NCBI RefSeq assembly: GCF_031348265.1
Contig: NZ_CP133771.1
Span: forward strand, 5,456,001-5,520,000
Length of the DNA: 64,000 nt
Direction of reading: 5' to 3'
DNA from: Streptomyces collinus
GTDB taxonomy: Bacteria > Actinomycetota > Actinomycetes > Streptomycetales > Streptomycetaceae
The position numbers and the translations under genes were made by a program. Below are positions 8,164-18,585 of this stretch, one piece after another. Each line of letters opens with the position of its first letter. Within the stretch, counting starts at the first letter, position 1. Below the pieces are notes generated by a model. The model was given only the letters and a program-made list of their open reading frames with translations. It was not told the DNA's origin and did not search any database.

Positions 8164-8272
8164 CTCGCGTGGGGGCGGGTGGGTGCCCGAGGGCGGGCCG
8201 GAGTTGTGGGCCGGGCCACACCGACCCGGACGTCCGAGATCCCGGATGCGCGGTAGCCTGACCGCTGGATGG

Positions 8273-8292
8273 ATCTCTTGATGCCAAGAGAT
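8273..8292. promoter_or_regulatory. Perfect palindromic operator-like site upstream of mdh
   Basis: ATCTCTTG-ATGC-CAAGAGAT is an 8-bp perfect inverted repeat with a 4-bp centre, 57 bases upstream of the mdh start and 13 bases downstream of a TAGCCT hexamer (8254-8259) that could be a -10 box. A homodimeric regulator bound here would block transcription initiation. The regulator cannot be identified from the window. Confidence 0.6.
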
Positions 8293-8349
8293 CGATCAAA
8301 CGTCCGGGGCAGGGACCGCCCCACCGCCAGCTGTCATACGGAGAACGCC

Positions 8350-9339
8350 ATGACCCGCACTCCCGTGAACGTCACCGTCACCGGCGCGGCCGGCCAGATC
8401 GGTTACGCCCTGCTCTTCCGCATCGCCTCCGGTCAGCTGCTCGGCGCGGACGTGCCGGTGAAGCTGCGCCTGCTGGAGATCACGCCCGCCCTGAAGGCGG
8501 CCGAGGGCACGGCCATGGAGCTGGACGACTGCGCGTTCCCGCTCCTGCAGGGCATCGACATCACCGACGACCCGAACGTCGCCTTCGACGGCGCCAACGT
8601 CGGCCTGCTCGTCGGCGCCCGCCCCCGCACCAAGGGCATGGAGCGCGGCGACCTGCTGGAGGCCAACGGCGGCATCTTCAAGCCGCAGGGCCAGGCCATC
8701 AACGCCCACGCCGCGGACGACATCAAGGTCCTGGTCGTCGGCAACCCGGCCAACACCAACGCCCTCATCGCCCAGGCCGCCGCGCCGGACGTACCGGCCG
8801 AGCGCTTCACCGCGATGACCCGCCTGGACCACAACCGCGCGCTGACCCAGCTCGCGAAGAAGACGGGCTCGACGGTCGCCGACATCAAGCGCCTGACCAT
8901 CTGGGGCAACCACTCCGCCACCCAGTACCCCGACATCTTCCACGCCACGGTCGCCGGCAAGAACGCCGCCGAGGTCGTGAACGACGAGAAGTGGCTGGCC
9001 GAGGACTTCATCCCGACCGTCGCCAAGCGCGGCGCCGCCATCATCGAGGCCCGTGGCGCCTCGTCGGCCGCCTCCGCCGCCAACGCCGCGATCGACCACG
9101 TCTACAGCTGGGTCAACGGCACCGCCGACGGCGACTGGGTCTCCATGGGCATCCCGTCGGACGGCTCCTACGGCGTGCCGGAGGGCCTGATCTCCTCCTT
9201 CCCCGTCACCACCAAGGACGGCACGTACGAGATCGTCCAGGGCCTGGAGATCAACGAGTTCTCCCGCGCCCGGATCGACGCCTCCGTCAAGGAGCTCGAG
9301 GAGGAGCGCGAGGCGGTCCGCGGCCTCGGCCTCATCTGA
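8350..9339 (+). CDS. mdh: Malate dehydrogenase
   Basis: 329 residues, typical for the actinobacterial NAD-dependent enzyme that oxidises malate to oxaloacetate in the TCA cycle. Motifs: nucleotide-binding GAAGQIGYALLFRI near the N-terminus, the substrate-arginine loop ARPRTKGMERGD, NPANTN, RLDHNRA and the catalytic histidine in GNHSATQYPD. The start is the ATG after CGGAGAACGCC; the upstream in-frame ATG at 8269 would put the operator-like palindrome inside the gene and is not favoured. Transcribed alone, ending at a strong terminator. Confidence 0.97.
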   Translation: MTRTPVNVTVTGAAGQIGYALLFRIASGQLLGADVPVKLRLLEITPALKAAEGTAMELDDCAFPLLQGIDITDDPNVAFDGANVGLLVGARPRTKGMERGDLLEANGGIFKPQGQAINAHAADDIKVLVVGNPANTNALIAQAAAPDVPAERFTAMTRLDHNRALTQLAKKTGSTVADIKRLTIWGNHSATQYPDIFHATVAGKNAAEVVNDEKWLAEDFIPTVAKRGAAIIEARGASSAASAANAAIDHVYSWVNGTADGDWVSMGIPSDGSYGVPEGLISSFPVTTKDGTYEIVQGLEINEFSRARIDASVKELEEEREAVRGLGLI

Positions 9340-9365
9340 CCGGAGCCGCTCGCGACTCTCCGTAC

Positions 9366-9401
9366 GCAGGCCCCGCACCGGACGTCCGGTGCGGGGCCTG
9401 C
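9366..9401 (+). terminator. mdh terminator
   Basis: A 36-bp perfect palindrome (GCAGGCCCCGCACCGGAC followed directly by its complement) begins 26 bases after the mdh stop codon. Confidence 0.85.
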
Positions 9402-9591
9402 GGGCTTTCCACAGATCGGTGGTCCCCCGTCCGAGGCGGCCCCTCGCTTCCGGCCCAGGTGAGCCGAGGTCCGCGAGCCGGATCTCCGCACCTTTTGTTC
9501 CTGTTCGTCCGCATCTCCCGTGACACAGCGCACTTTCGGCCATCGACGCGCATGCATCCGAGGGAGTCGGGCAGGCGAACTCGGTCTCTTA

Positions 9592-9609
9592 GTGACACGA
9601 ATGTGACAC
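9592..9609 (+). promoter_or_regulatory. Direct GTGACAC repeats upstream of the betaine operon
   Basis: GTGACAC occurs at 9592 and 9603, 11 bp apart (one helical turn), ending 37 bases before the betB start; a third copy is at 9520. Same-face direct repeats are a common activator-binding arrangement. This could be a regulatory site or chance. Confidence 0.3.
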
Positions 9610-9646
9610 AGGGGCGCTGATCAGGAACGGAAGGCGAAGAGCGATC

Positions 9647-11167
9647 ATGGCGGAAAGTACCGAACTTCAGGCACGCGAAACCATCCATGCGGGAGGAGAG
9701 TGGCGGGCGGCCACCTCCGGGGCCACCCGCGAGATCCTCGACCCCGCGGATGCCCTGCCCTTCGCCGTGGTCGCGGAAGGCGACGAGAAGGACACCGATC
9801 TGGCGATCGCCGCGGCCCGGCGCGCCTTCGACGAGGGGCCGTGGCCGCAGACGCCCGTCGCCGAGCGGGCCGCGCTGCTGCGGCGCGTCGCCGGCCTGCT
9901 CGTGCGGGACCGCGAGAAGCTCGGCCGGCTGGAGGCCCAGGACGCGGGCAAGACCGTCGAGGAGGGCCGCGTCGACATCGACTGCGTCGCCGACGCGTTC
10001 CGCTACTTCGCCGACCTGGTCGCGGGCGAGGCCCCCGGCCGGGTCGTGGACGCGGGCTCGACCGACATCCACAGCGTCGTCGTGCACGAGCCGATCGGCG
10101 TCTGCGCGATGATCACGCCCTGGAACTACCCGCTGCTCCAGGCCAGCTGGAAGATCGCCCCCGCCCTGGCCGCCGGCAACACCTTCGTCATCAAGCCGAG
10201 CGAGATCACCCCGATGACGACGATCGCGCTCATCGAGCTGCTCGTCGAGGCCGGTCTCCCCGAGGGCGTCGCCAACATCGTCACCGGCCCGGGCCACTCC
10301 GTCGGCGCGCGCCTGTCCGAGCACCCCGACGTCGACCTGGTCTCCTTCACCGGCGGCCTGATCAGCGGCACCAAGGTCGCCCAGGCCGCCGCGCCCACCG
10401 TCAAGAAGGTCGCCCTCGAACTCGGCGGCAAGAACCCCAACGTCGTCTTCGCCGACGCCTGCGCCACCGAGGAGGGCTTCGACACCGCCGTCGACCAGGC
10501 CCTCAACGCCGCCTTCATCCACAGCGGCCAGGTCTGCTCGGCCGGCGCCCGCCTGATCATCGAGGAGTCCGTCCGGGACCGCTTCGTCACCGAACTCGCC
10601 CGGCGCGCCGAGAAGATCCGCCTCGGCCGCGGCACCGAGGACGGCGTCGAGTGCGGCCCGCTCGTCTCCGAGCAGCAGCGCGCCAAGGTCGAGATGTACG
10701 TCGAGTCCGCCCTCAAGGAGGGCGCGGTGCTGCGCTCCGGCGGCAAGCGCCCCGAGCCGTCCGCGCAGCGCCCGGAGAACGGCTACTTCTACGAGCCGAC
10801 CGTCCTCGACCACTGCCACCGCGAGATGCGCGTCGTGCGGGAGGAGGTCTTCGGGCCGGTCCTCACCGTCGAGACCTTCCGCACCGAGGACGAGGCCGTC
10901 GCCCTCGCCAACGACACCGAGTACGGACTCGCGGGCGGCGTCTGGACCACCGACGCGGGCCGCGCCCGCCGTGTGGCCGGCCGGCTGCGTCACGGCACGG
11001 TCTGGATCAACGACTTCCACCCCTACCTGCCGCAGGCGGAGTGGGGCGGTTTCGGCAAGAGCGGAGTGGGCCGCGAACTCGGCCCCGCCGGACTGGCCGA
11101 GTACCGGGAGACCAAGCACGTCTACCAGAACCTCGCTCCCAAGCCGGTGCGCTGGTTCGCGGGCTGA
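9647..11167 (+). CDS. betB: Betaine-aldehyde dehydrogenase family protein
   Basis: 506-residue ALDH-superfamily enzyme. It shows PWNYPLLQASWKIAPALAAG, the catalytic-glutamate motif LELGGKNPN, the nucleophile in HSGQVCSAGARL, and EVFGPVL. The expected reaction is NAD-dependent oxidation of betaine aldehyde to glycine betaine. Substrate assignment rests on the neighbours: it is first in an operon with a choline-dehydrogenase-like flavoprotein and a glycine betaine-type ABC transporter. ATG start after GGAAGGCGAAGAG. Confidence 0.9.
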   Translation: MAESTELQARETIHAGGEWRAATSGATREILDPADALPFAVVAEGDEKDTDLAIAAARRAFDEGPWPQTPVAERAALLRRVAGLLVRDREKLGRLEAQDAGKTVEEGRVDIDCVADAFRYFADLVAGEAPGRVVDAGSTDIHSVVVHEPIGVCAMITPWNYPLLQASWKIAPALAAGNTFVIKPSEITPMTTIALIELLVEAGLPEGVANIVTGPGHSVGARLSEHPDVDLVSFTGGLISGTKVAQAAAPTVKKVALELGGKNPNVVFADACATEEGFDTAVDQALNAAFIHSGQVCSAGARLIIEESVRDRFVTELARRAEKIRLGRGTEDGVECGPLVSEQQRAKVEMYVESALKEGAVLRSGGKRPEPSAQRPENGYFYEPTVLDHCHREMRVVREEVFGPVLTVETFRTEDEAVALANDTEYGLAGGVWTTDAGRARRVAGRLRHGTVWINDFHPYLPQAEWGGFGKSGVGRELGPAGLAEYRETKHVYQNLAPKPVRWFAG

Positions 11168-11281
11168 CCCCCACCCCCCGCCGGGCCGCCGACCCCTCAT
11201 CCCGGGCTGACCCCCACACCCCGGGCTGAACGGCCCCGTCCCCGAGCCCGTTTATTTCATCCCCACTGGAGCAAGTACGCC

Positions 11282-12810
11282 ATGCCCCACACCAACCATG
11301 AGTACGACTATGTCGTGATAGGCGGCGGAACCGCAGGTTCCGTGATCGCCTCCCGCCTGACCGAGAACCCGGACGTCACCGTCGCCGTCATCGAGGGCGG
11401 CCCCAGTGACGTCGGCCGTGACGACGTACTGACCCTGCGTCGCTGGATGGGCCTGCTCGGCGGCGAGCTCGACTACGACTACCCCACCACCGAACAGCCA
11501 CGCGGAAACTCGCATATCCGGCACAGCCGGGCCCGCGTCCTGGGCGGCTGCTCCTCGCACAACACCCTGATCGCCTTCAAGCCGCTGCCCGCCGACTGGG
11601 ACGAGTGGGAGGAGGCCGGCGCCAAGGGGTGGGGCGCGGTGCAGATGGAGGCGTACTTCGCCCGGCTCAAGAACAACATCGTCCCGGTCGACGAGAAGGA
11701 CCGGAACGCCATCGCCCGCGACTTCGTCGAGGCGGCCCAGGAAGCGGTGGGCGTGCCGCGCGTGGAGGGCTTCAACAAGAAGCCCTTCACCGAGGGCGTC
11801 GGGTTCTTCGACCTCGCCTACCACCCCGAGAACAACAAGCGGTCCTCGGCGTCGGTCGCCTACCTCCACCCGGTGATGGACGAGCGGTCCAACCTGACGA
11901 TCATGCTGGAGACCTGGGCGTACAAGCTTCAGCTCGACGGCAACCGCGCCGAGGGCGTGCATGTGCGCACCAAGGACGGCGAGGAGATCCTCGTCAAGGC
12001 GCGCAACGAGGTCCTGCTGTGCGCCGGCGCCGTGGACTCCCCCCGGCTGCTGATGCACTCCGGCATCGGCCCCAAGGCCGACCTGGAGAAGCTCGGCATC
12101 CCCGTCACGCACGACCTGCCGGGAGTCGGCGAGAACCTGCTCGACCACCCCGAGTCGGTCATCGTCTGGGAGACCAACGGCCCCATCCCGGAGAACTCCG
12201 CGATGGACTCCGACGCGGGCCTGTTCGTTCGCCGCGACCCCGAACAGCCGCACCCCGACCTGATGTTCCACTTCTACCAGATCCCGTTCACGGACAACCC
12301 GGAGCGACTGGGCTACCAGCGGCCGGAGTTCGGCGTCTCCATGACCCCGAACATCCCCAAGCCGAAGAGCCGCGGCCGGCTGTACCTCACCAGCGCCGAT
12401 CCCGAGGTCAAGCCGGCCCTGGACTTCCGCTACTTCACCGACGAGGACGACTACGACGGCAAGACCCTCGTCGACGGCATCAGGATCGCCCGCGAGATAG
12501 CCAAGACCGAGCCCCTGGCCGGCTGGCTCAAGCGCGAGGTGGCCCCCGGCCCGGACGTCACCGGCGACGAGGAGCTCAGCGAGTACGCCCGCAAGGTCGC
12601 GCACACCGTCTACCACCCCGCCGGCACCTGCAAGATGGGCGCCGCCGACGACCGGCAGGCCGTCGTCGACCCCGAGCTGCGCGTCCGCGGCCTGGAGGGC
12701 ATCCGCATCGCCGACGCCTCCGTGTTCCCCACGATGACCACCGTCAACCCGATGATCGGAGTGCTCATGGTCGGTGAGAAGGCCGCCGAGCTGATCGGTG
12801 GTGGTGACCG

Positions 12811-12814
<4 letters not shown>
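11282..12814 (+). CDS. betA: GMC-family oxidoreductase, choline dehydrogenase-like
   Basis: 510 residues. N-terminal FAD-binding motif YDYVVIGGGTAGSVIASRL, GMC signature region (RVLGGCSSHNTLIAF), a second segment GVGENLLDHPESV, and the C-terminal active site with YHPAGTCKMG (catalytic His) and TVNPMIGVLMVGEKAA (catalytic Asn). Expected to oxidise choline to betaine aldehyde with FAD, feeding the preceding aldehyde dehydrogenase. GMC enzymes accept many alcohols, so the choline assignment comes from context. Its stop overlaps the next start (GTGA). Confidence 0.85.
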
Positions 12815-13928
<1,114 letters not shown>

Positions 13929-13929
<1 letters not shown>

Positions 13930-15878
13930 TGGCGACCATCACCGCGAACCCGCCCCGGGTCGGCCTGCCCGCCCTCCTCAAGCACCGGGCCGTCCACAAG
14001 CTGCTGCTGCTCGCCCTCGCCGCCGCGATCCTCGTGCCGCTGGCCAACGCCCGCTGGGCGAGCGGCACCTGGCCGAGCGCCCTGACCGTCGACTTCTCCG
14101 AGCCGCTCGCCAAGGCCAGCGACTGGATCATCGACAACCGCGACAGCCACCCGCTGTTCCTCTACTTCTTCGGCCACGTCAGCAACGTCGTCGTCATCGC
14201 CGTACGGGCCGTCTACCTCACCCTCCTGGCCGTCGGCTGGGCGGGCGTCACGGCCCTGGGCGCCCTGGTCGCCTGGCGCGTGGCGGGTGTGAAGCTGGCC
14301 CTCGGCACCGGCGCCGCGTTCCTCGCCTGCGGCCTGCTCGGCATGTGGGTGCCGACCATGCAGACACTCGCCCTGATGGTCGTCGCGGTCCTCGCGTCGG
14401 TCGCCGTCGGCGCGCTGCTCGGGCTCGCCGCCGGGCTGTCCGACCGGATGGACCGCATGCTGCGGCCGGTCCTGGACACCATGCAGGTGCTGCCCGCCTT
14501 CGCCTACCTGCTGCCGGTCGTGCTGGTCTTCGGCATCGGCGTCCCGGCGGCCGTGCTGGCCACCGTCATCTACGCCGCCCCGCCCATGGCCCGCCTGACC
14601 TCGCTCGGGCTGCGCGGCGCCGACAAGGGGGTGCTGGAGGCCGTCGAGTCACTCGGCTCCACCGCGCGCCAGCGCCTGCTGACCGCCCGCATCCCGCTGG
14701 CCCGCAAGGAACTCCTCCTCGGCCTCAACCAGACGATCATGATGGCGCTGTCGATGGCCGTCATCGCCGCCGTCATCGGCGCGGGCGGTCTCGGTGACCG
14801 CGTCTACCAGGCCCTGGCCTCGGTCGACGTCGGTGCCGCCCTCGCCGCCGGTATCCCGATCGTGCTGCTGGCCGTCGTCCTCGACCGCGTCACGGGCGCG
14901 GCGGGGGAGAAGCTCGGCGCCGAACCCGAGCCCCACAGCGGACGCGGCTGGCTCTACGCCCTCGCCGGCGTCGTCGTCGTGGCGGTCGCCGGGCGGCTCG
15001 CGGGCCGCCTCGACTGGCCCGACTCCTGGGTCGTCGGCATCGCCGAGCCCGTCAACCGCGCCGTCGACTGGATGACCGCGCACCTGTACTCGGGCGTCCC
15101 CGTCGTCGGCGGCACCGCCGACTGGGCGGGCCACTTCACCACCTGGGTCCTCGACCCGATGCGCGACGGCATGCAGGCGCTGCCCTGGTGGTCGGTGCTG
15201 CTGATCGTCGCCGCCCTGGCCTGGGTCATCGGCACCTGGCGCACCGCGCTCACCGCCGTCCTCGCCATGGCCGCGATCGGCGTCCTCGGCGTCTGGAAGC
15301 CGTCCCTCGACACCCTCTCCCAGGTCCTGGCGGCCGTCGCCGTCACCCTGGTCGTCGGCTTTGCCGTCGGCATCGCGGCGGCCCGCAGCGACCGCCTGGA
15401 GCGGGCGCTGCGCCCGGTCCTCGACGTGTTCCAGACGATGCCGCAGTTCGTGTACCTGATCCCGGTCGTCGCCCTGTTCGGCGTCGGCCGCGCCCCGGCC
15501 GTCGCCGCCGCGATCGTCTACGCGCTGCCGGCCGTCGTCCGCATCACCACCCAGGGCCTGCGCCAGGTCGACCCGGCCGCGCTGGAGTCCTCCAGTTCGC
15601 TCGGCGCGACCAGCTGGCAGCAGCTGCGGCAGGTGCAGCTCCCGCTGGCCCGCCCGGCGCTGCTGCTCGCCGTCAACCAGGGCCTCGTGCTGGTCCTCGC
15701 CGTCGTCGTCATCGGCGGCCTGGTCGGCGGTGGCGCCCTCGGCTACGACGTCGTCTTCGGCCTCGCCCAGGGCGACCTGGCGACCGGTCTGGTGGCCGGC
15801 GCGGCGATCGTCTGCCTCGGCCTGATGCTGGACCGGGTGACCCAGCCCACCGAACGCCGTGCGAAGAAGGGAGCCTGA
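13929..15878 (+). CDS. Double-domain glycine betaine/choline ABC permease
   Basis: 649 residues with two tandem copies of the ProW/OpuAB permease fold. Each copy has several membrane helices and the ATPase-contact loop: first about 160-330 (RPVLDTMQVLPAFAYLLPVV ... MARLTSLGLRGAD), then about 460-640 (RPVLDVFQTMPQFVYLIPVV ... VRITTQGLRQVD). OpuA/ProU permeases normally carry one domain and dimerise, so the fusion supplies a pseudo-dimer in one chain. It starts at the ATG overlapping the ATPase stop; the longer upstream frame belongs to the ATPase gene in another phase. Confidence 0.92.
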
Positions 15879-15879
15879 C

Positions 15880-16836
15880 ATGCGGATCCGTACGACCGCC
15901 GCGGTCGCCGCGGTGAGCTCCCTGGCGCTGCTCACCGGCTGCGGCGCCGCCGACATGACGAAGCAGGCCTCGCCCTTCGCCAACGCGCAGGGCTCGAAGA
16001 CCGTGACGCTGTCCGTGCAGTCCTGGGTGGGCGCCCAGTCCAACGTGGCCGTCGCCCAGTACATCCTGGAGCACGAGCTGGGCTACCGCGTCGACACCGT
16101 CCAGGTCGACGAGGTGCCCGCCTGGGACGCCCTCAGCCAGGGCCGCGTCGACGCGCTCCTGGAGGACTGGGGCCACCCCGAGCAGGAGCAGCGGTACGTC
16201 AAGGACAAGAAGACGATCGCACCCGGCGGCGAACTCGGCGTCACCGGCCACATCGGCTGGTTCGTCCCGACGTACTTCGCCAAGAAGCACCCGGACGTCA
16301 CCGACTGGAAGAACCTCAACAAGTACGCCGATCAGTTCCGCACCCCGGAGAGCGGCAGCAAGGGCCAGCTGATGGACGGTTCGCCGTCCTACGTCACCAA
16401 CGACAAGGCGCTGGTGAAGAACCTGAAGCTGGACTACCAGGTGGTGTTCGCCGGGTCCGAGGCGGCGCAGATCACGCAGATGAGGCAGTTCGCCAAGGAG
16501 AAGAAGCCCTTCCTCACCTACTGGTACTCCCCGCAGTGGCTCTTCAAGAAGGTCCCGATGACCGAGGTGAAGCTGCCGGCGTACAAGGAGGGCTGCGACG
16601 CCGACCCGGAGAAGGTCGCCTGCGCCTACCCGCACACGCCGCTGCAGAAGTACCTCAACGCGGACTTCGCGAAGAAGGGCGGCAAGGCGGCGGCCTTCCT
16701 GAAGAAGTTCAAGTGGACGACCGAGGACCAGAACGAGGTCTCCCTGATGATCGCCGACCAGAAGATGACGCCGGAGGACGCGGCGAAGAAGTGGGTGGAC
16801 AGCCACAAGTCCACGTGGAAGAAGTGGCTGTCCTGA
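15880..16836 (+). CDS. Glycine betaine/choline-binding lipoprotein
   Basis: 318 residues with a lipoprotein signal (LALLTGC lipobox, Cys about 22) and an OpuAC-type ligand-binding domain (NVAVAQYILEHELGYRV, VDALLEDWG, GWFVPTYFAKKHPDV). Aromatic residues such as those in LEDWG, WFVP and YWYSPQWLF could form the Trp/Tyr cage that holds trimethylammonium groups. It begins one base after the permease stop and completes the importer. It ends 3 bp from the converging PEP-mutase-family gene, with no visible terminator. Confidence 0.92.
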   Translation: MRIRTTAAVAAVSSLALLTGCGAADMTKQASPFANAQGSKTVTLSVQSWVGAQSNVAVAQYILEHELGYRVDTVQVDEVPAWDALSQGRVDALLEDWGHPEQEQRYVKDKKTIAPGGELGVTGHIGWFVPTYFAKKHPDVTDWKNLNKYADQFRTPESGSKGQLMDGSPSYVTNDKALVKNLKLDYQVVFAGSEAAQITQMRQFAKEKKPFLTYWYSPQWLFKKVPMTEVKLPAYKEGCDADPEKVACAYPHTPLQKYLNADFAKKGGKAAAFLKKFKWTTEDQNEVSLMIADQKMTPEDAAKKWVDSHKSTWKKWLS

Positions 16837-16839
16837 CGG

Positions 16840-17559
16840 TCACCGCACCAGCCGGTCGGCGATCTCCCGCAGGGCCCGGGCGGCCCGCCGCTGGAGTCCC
16901 GGCCCGAAGGTGATCCGGGTGGCCCCTCGCGCGCCGAGTTCGGCGGGTGAGGGGCCACCGTCGGCCGGGGCCCCCACGTTGAGCGGCCCCTGGATGCCGG
17001 CCCGCAGCAGCGGCAGGATCTCCGGCGGGGCCCCGATCGGGTACACGCAGTCGGCCCCGGCGGCGACGTACAGCGCGGCCCGCTCGATCGCCGGGCCGGG
17101 GTCGCCGATCCCGCAGGAGAAGGTGTCCACGCGCGCGTTGACGAACAGCCGGTCACCGGCCGCCTCGCGCACCTCGGCCAGCCAGGCGGCGTGCGCGCGG
17201 GGGTTCTTCAGCACCCCGTCCGCGGAGTCCTCCAGGTTGCAGCCGACCACCCCCGCCTCCAGCAGCCGCTCCACGAGGTCCTTCGGAGCGAGCCCGTACC
17301 CGCCCTCCACATCCGCCGACACGGGCACGTCGACGGCCCGGACGATCCGTGCGACCGCCGCGAACATCTCGTCGGCCGGGACCTGCCCGTCCTCGTACCC
17401 GAGCGAGGCGGCGACGCCGGCGCTGGGCGTGGCGAGTGCCGGGAACCCGGCCTCGGCGAACACCCGCGCACTGGCCGCGTCCCACGGTCCGGGCAGGACC
17501 AGCGGGTCGCCGGGCGCCCGGTGATGGTGCAGGGCGCGGAAAGCCTCCACCTTGCTCAT
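16840..17559 (-). CDS. Isocitrate lyase/PEP mutase superfamily protein
   Basis: 239 residues of the ICL/PEPM TIM-barrel fold. Supporting segments are PGPWDAASARVFAEAGFPALATPSAG, DVPVSADVEGGYG (metal-binding acidic residues), GVVGCNLEDSADG and NARVDTF. Members cleave or rearrange C-C or C-P bonds next to a carboxylate; the substrate cannot be told here. The catalytic-loop KKCG of true isocitrate lyase is absent, so it is not ICL. Last gene of a three-gene leftward operon with two AhpD-like proteins, overlapping the previous gene by 4 nt. Confidence 0.85.
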   Translation of the reverse strand: MSKVEAFRALHHHRAPGDPLVLPGPWDAASARVFAEAGFPALATPSAGVAASLGYEDGQVPADEMFAAVARIVRAVDVPVSADVEGGYGLAPKDLVERLLEAGVVGCNLEDSADGVLKNPRAHAAWLAEVREAAGDRLFVNARVDTFSCGIGDPGPAIERAALYVAAGADCVYPIGAPPEILPLLRAGIQGPLNVGAPADGGPSPAELGARGATRITFGPGLQRRAARALREIADRLVR

Positions 17560-18002
17560 GGCGTGTACCCCCCAGGCGGGATCCGGCGGGCGACCATCAC
17601 CCGGTTCCAGTTGTTGATGGCGACGACCAGCCCGATCAGATGGGCAAGCCGGGCCTCGTCGAAGTGCTTGGCGGCCCGCTCGTACACCTCGTCGGGCACG
17701 AAGCCCTCGGTCGGCACGGTCACCGCCTCCGTCAGGGCCAGCGCGGCCCGTTCCCGCTCGTCGAAGACCTCCTCGGCCTCCTCCCACGCGGCCAGCAGAC
17801 CGAGTTGCTCCTCGCTCACCCCGTGCTCGCGGGCGATCGCGAGGTGCATGTCGAGGCAGAACGCGCAGTGGTTGAGCTGCGAGGCGCGGATCACCACGAG
17901 TTCGGCCAGGGCCGGATCGCCGAGGCCCTTCTTCGCCGTGGCGCTCAGGGCGGCCAGGGCCCGCTCGACAGCGGGGTCCAGCAGCCGGGTCCGAGCGGTC
18001 AC
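17556..18002 (-). CDS. AhpD-like carboxymuconolactone decarboxylase family protein (copy B)
   Basis: 148 residues. The CMD/AhpD fold is shown by ELVVIRASQLNHCAFCLDMHLAIA, with the CxxC redox pair and downstream His of alkylhydroperoxidase AhpD, and by the ERERAALALTEAVT helix. AhpD-like proteins act as peroxidase or disulfide-exchange partners; a decarboxylase role is unlikely with a CxxC. GTG start at a GTGA overlap with copy A; the longer upstream frame lies inside copy A. Confidence 0.88.
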   Translation of the reverse strand: MTARTRLLDPAVERALAALSATAKKGLGDPALAELVVIRASQLNHCAFCLDMHLAIAREHGVSEEQLGLLAAWEEAEEVFDERERAALALTEAVTVPTEGFVPDEVYERAAKHFDEARLAHLIGLVVAINNWNRVMVARRIPPGGYTP

Positions 18003-18538
18003 TTGTACTGCCCGGGCCGGTAGTGCCCGGGTGCCATCCGGCAGGTCACCCCGAACCGGTTCCAGGCGTTGATCACCGTGATCGCGGCGATGACCTGGGC
18101 CAGTTCGGCCTCCTCGAAGTGCTTCGCGGCGTTGTCGTAGACCTCGTCCGGCACGAACCCTCCCCCAGAGCCGAAAGCCTGGGAGGTGCCCCCAGTCAGC
18201 ACCGTCACCGCCTCCGTCAGCTCCAGCGCGGCGACCTCCTTCGCGGTGTAGAAGTGCCGCGACTCGTCCCAGGCGCTGAGCTGCACGATCCGCTCGACGC
18301 TCTCGCCCGCCGCCAGGGCGTCCTTGGTGTGCATGTCGATGCAGAACGCGCAGTGGTTGATCTGGGAGGCGCGGATCTTCACCAGCTCGTACAGCTTGTG
18401 GTCGAGGCCCTTCCGGGCGGCGGTCTCCAGCCGGACCATCGCCTTGTAGACCTCGGGCGCGTGCTTGGCCCACTCCAGGCGGGCGGGCTGCTCGGGGGCG
18501 TACTCCACGGTCGTCGGGGTGTCGGGGTGCGTCGTCAT
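17999..18538 (-). CDS. AhpD-like carboxymuconolactone decarboxylase family protein (copy A)
   Basis: 179 residues. CMD/AhpD fold with ELVKIRASQINHCAFCIDMHTKDA (CxxC plus His) and ALELTEAVTVL. Compared with copies B and C, it has about ten extra residues (GTSQAFGSGG) just after TEAVTVLTG, encoded by a short dispersed Streptomyces-type repeat that inserted in frame. First gene of the operon; ATG at 18538 with GGAG-rich sequence upstream, 47 bp from the divergent MocR regulator, which is the obvious candidate controller. Confidence 0.88.
   Translation of the reverse strand: MTTHPDTPTTVEYAPEQPARLEWAKHAPEVYKAMVRLETAARKGLDHKLYELVKIRASQINHCAFCIDMHTKDALAAGESVERIVQLSAWDESRHFYTAKEVAALELTEAVTVLTGGTSQAFGSGGGFVPDEVYDNAAKHFEEAELAQVIAAITVINAWNRFGVTCRMAPGHYRPGQYK
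18158..18196. repeat. Short REP-like element inserted inside a coding sequence
   Basis: The segment CCCTCCCCCAGAGCCGAAAG CCTGGGAGGTGCCCCCAG (given in two parts) carries imperfect inverted repeats (CTCCCCCAG/CTGGGAG) and resembles, from memory, the short CTCCCCCAG...GGGAGG...CCCCCAG repeats common between Streptomyces genes. Here it lies within an AhpD-like gene and accounts for a ten-residue insertion absent from its two neighbours. Confidence 0.65.
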
Positions 18539-18585
18539 GCCCTCGACCCTAGGAGGGAAGCAGCCCAGGAGTATGGTCCATTTCC

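Noticed and set aside
9332..11200. A very long open frame antisense to the aldehyde dehydrogenase
   Set aside because: High-GC codon structure leaves antisense frames open; composition is Gly/Val/Asp/Leu-skewed and the plus strand encodes a complete ALDH. Similar long shadows opposite the kinase, mdh, glyA, trpS and sdhA genes were dropped for the same reason.
16840..17559. Isocitrate lyase of the glyoxylate cycle
   Set aside because: At 239 residues it is too short and lacks the KKCGH catalytic loop; it fits the general PEP-mutase/ICL superfamily only.
17556..18538. True 4-carboxymuconolactone decarboxylases of the beta-ketoadipate pathway
   Set aside because: The CxxC motif and trailing histidine point to AhpD-like proteins, and no protocatechuate pathway genes are nearby.
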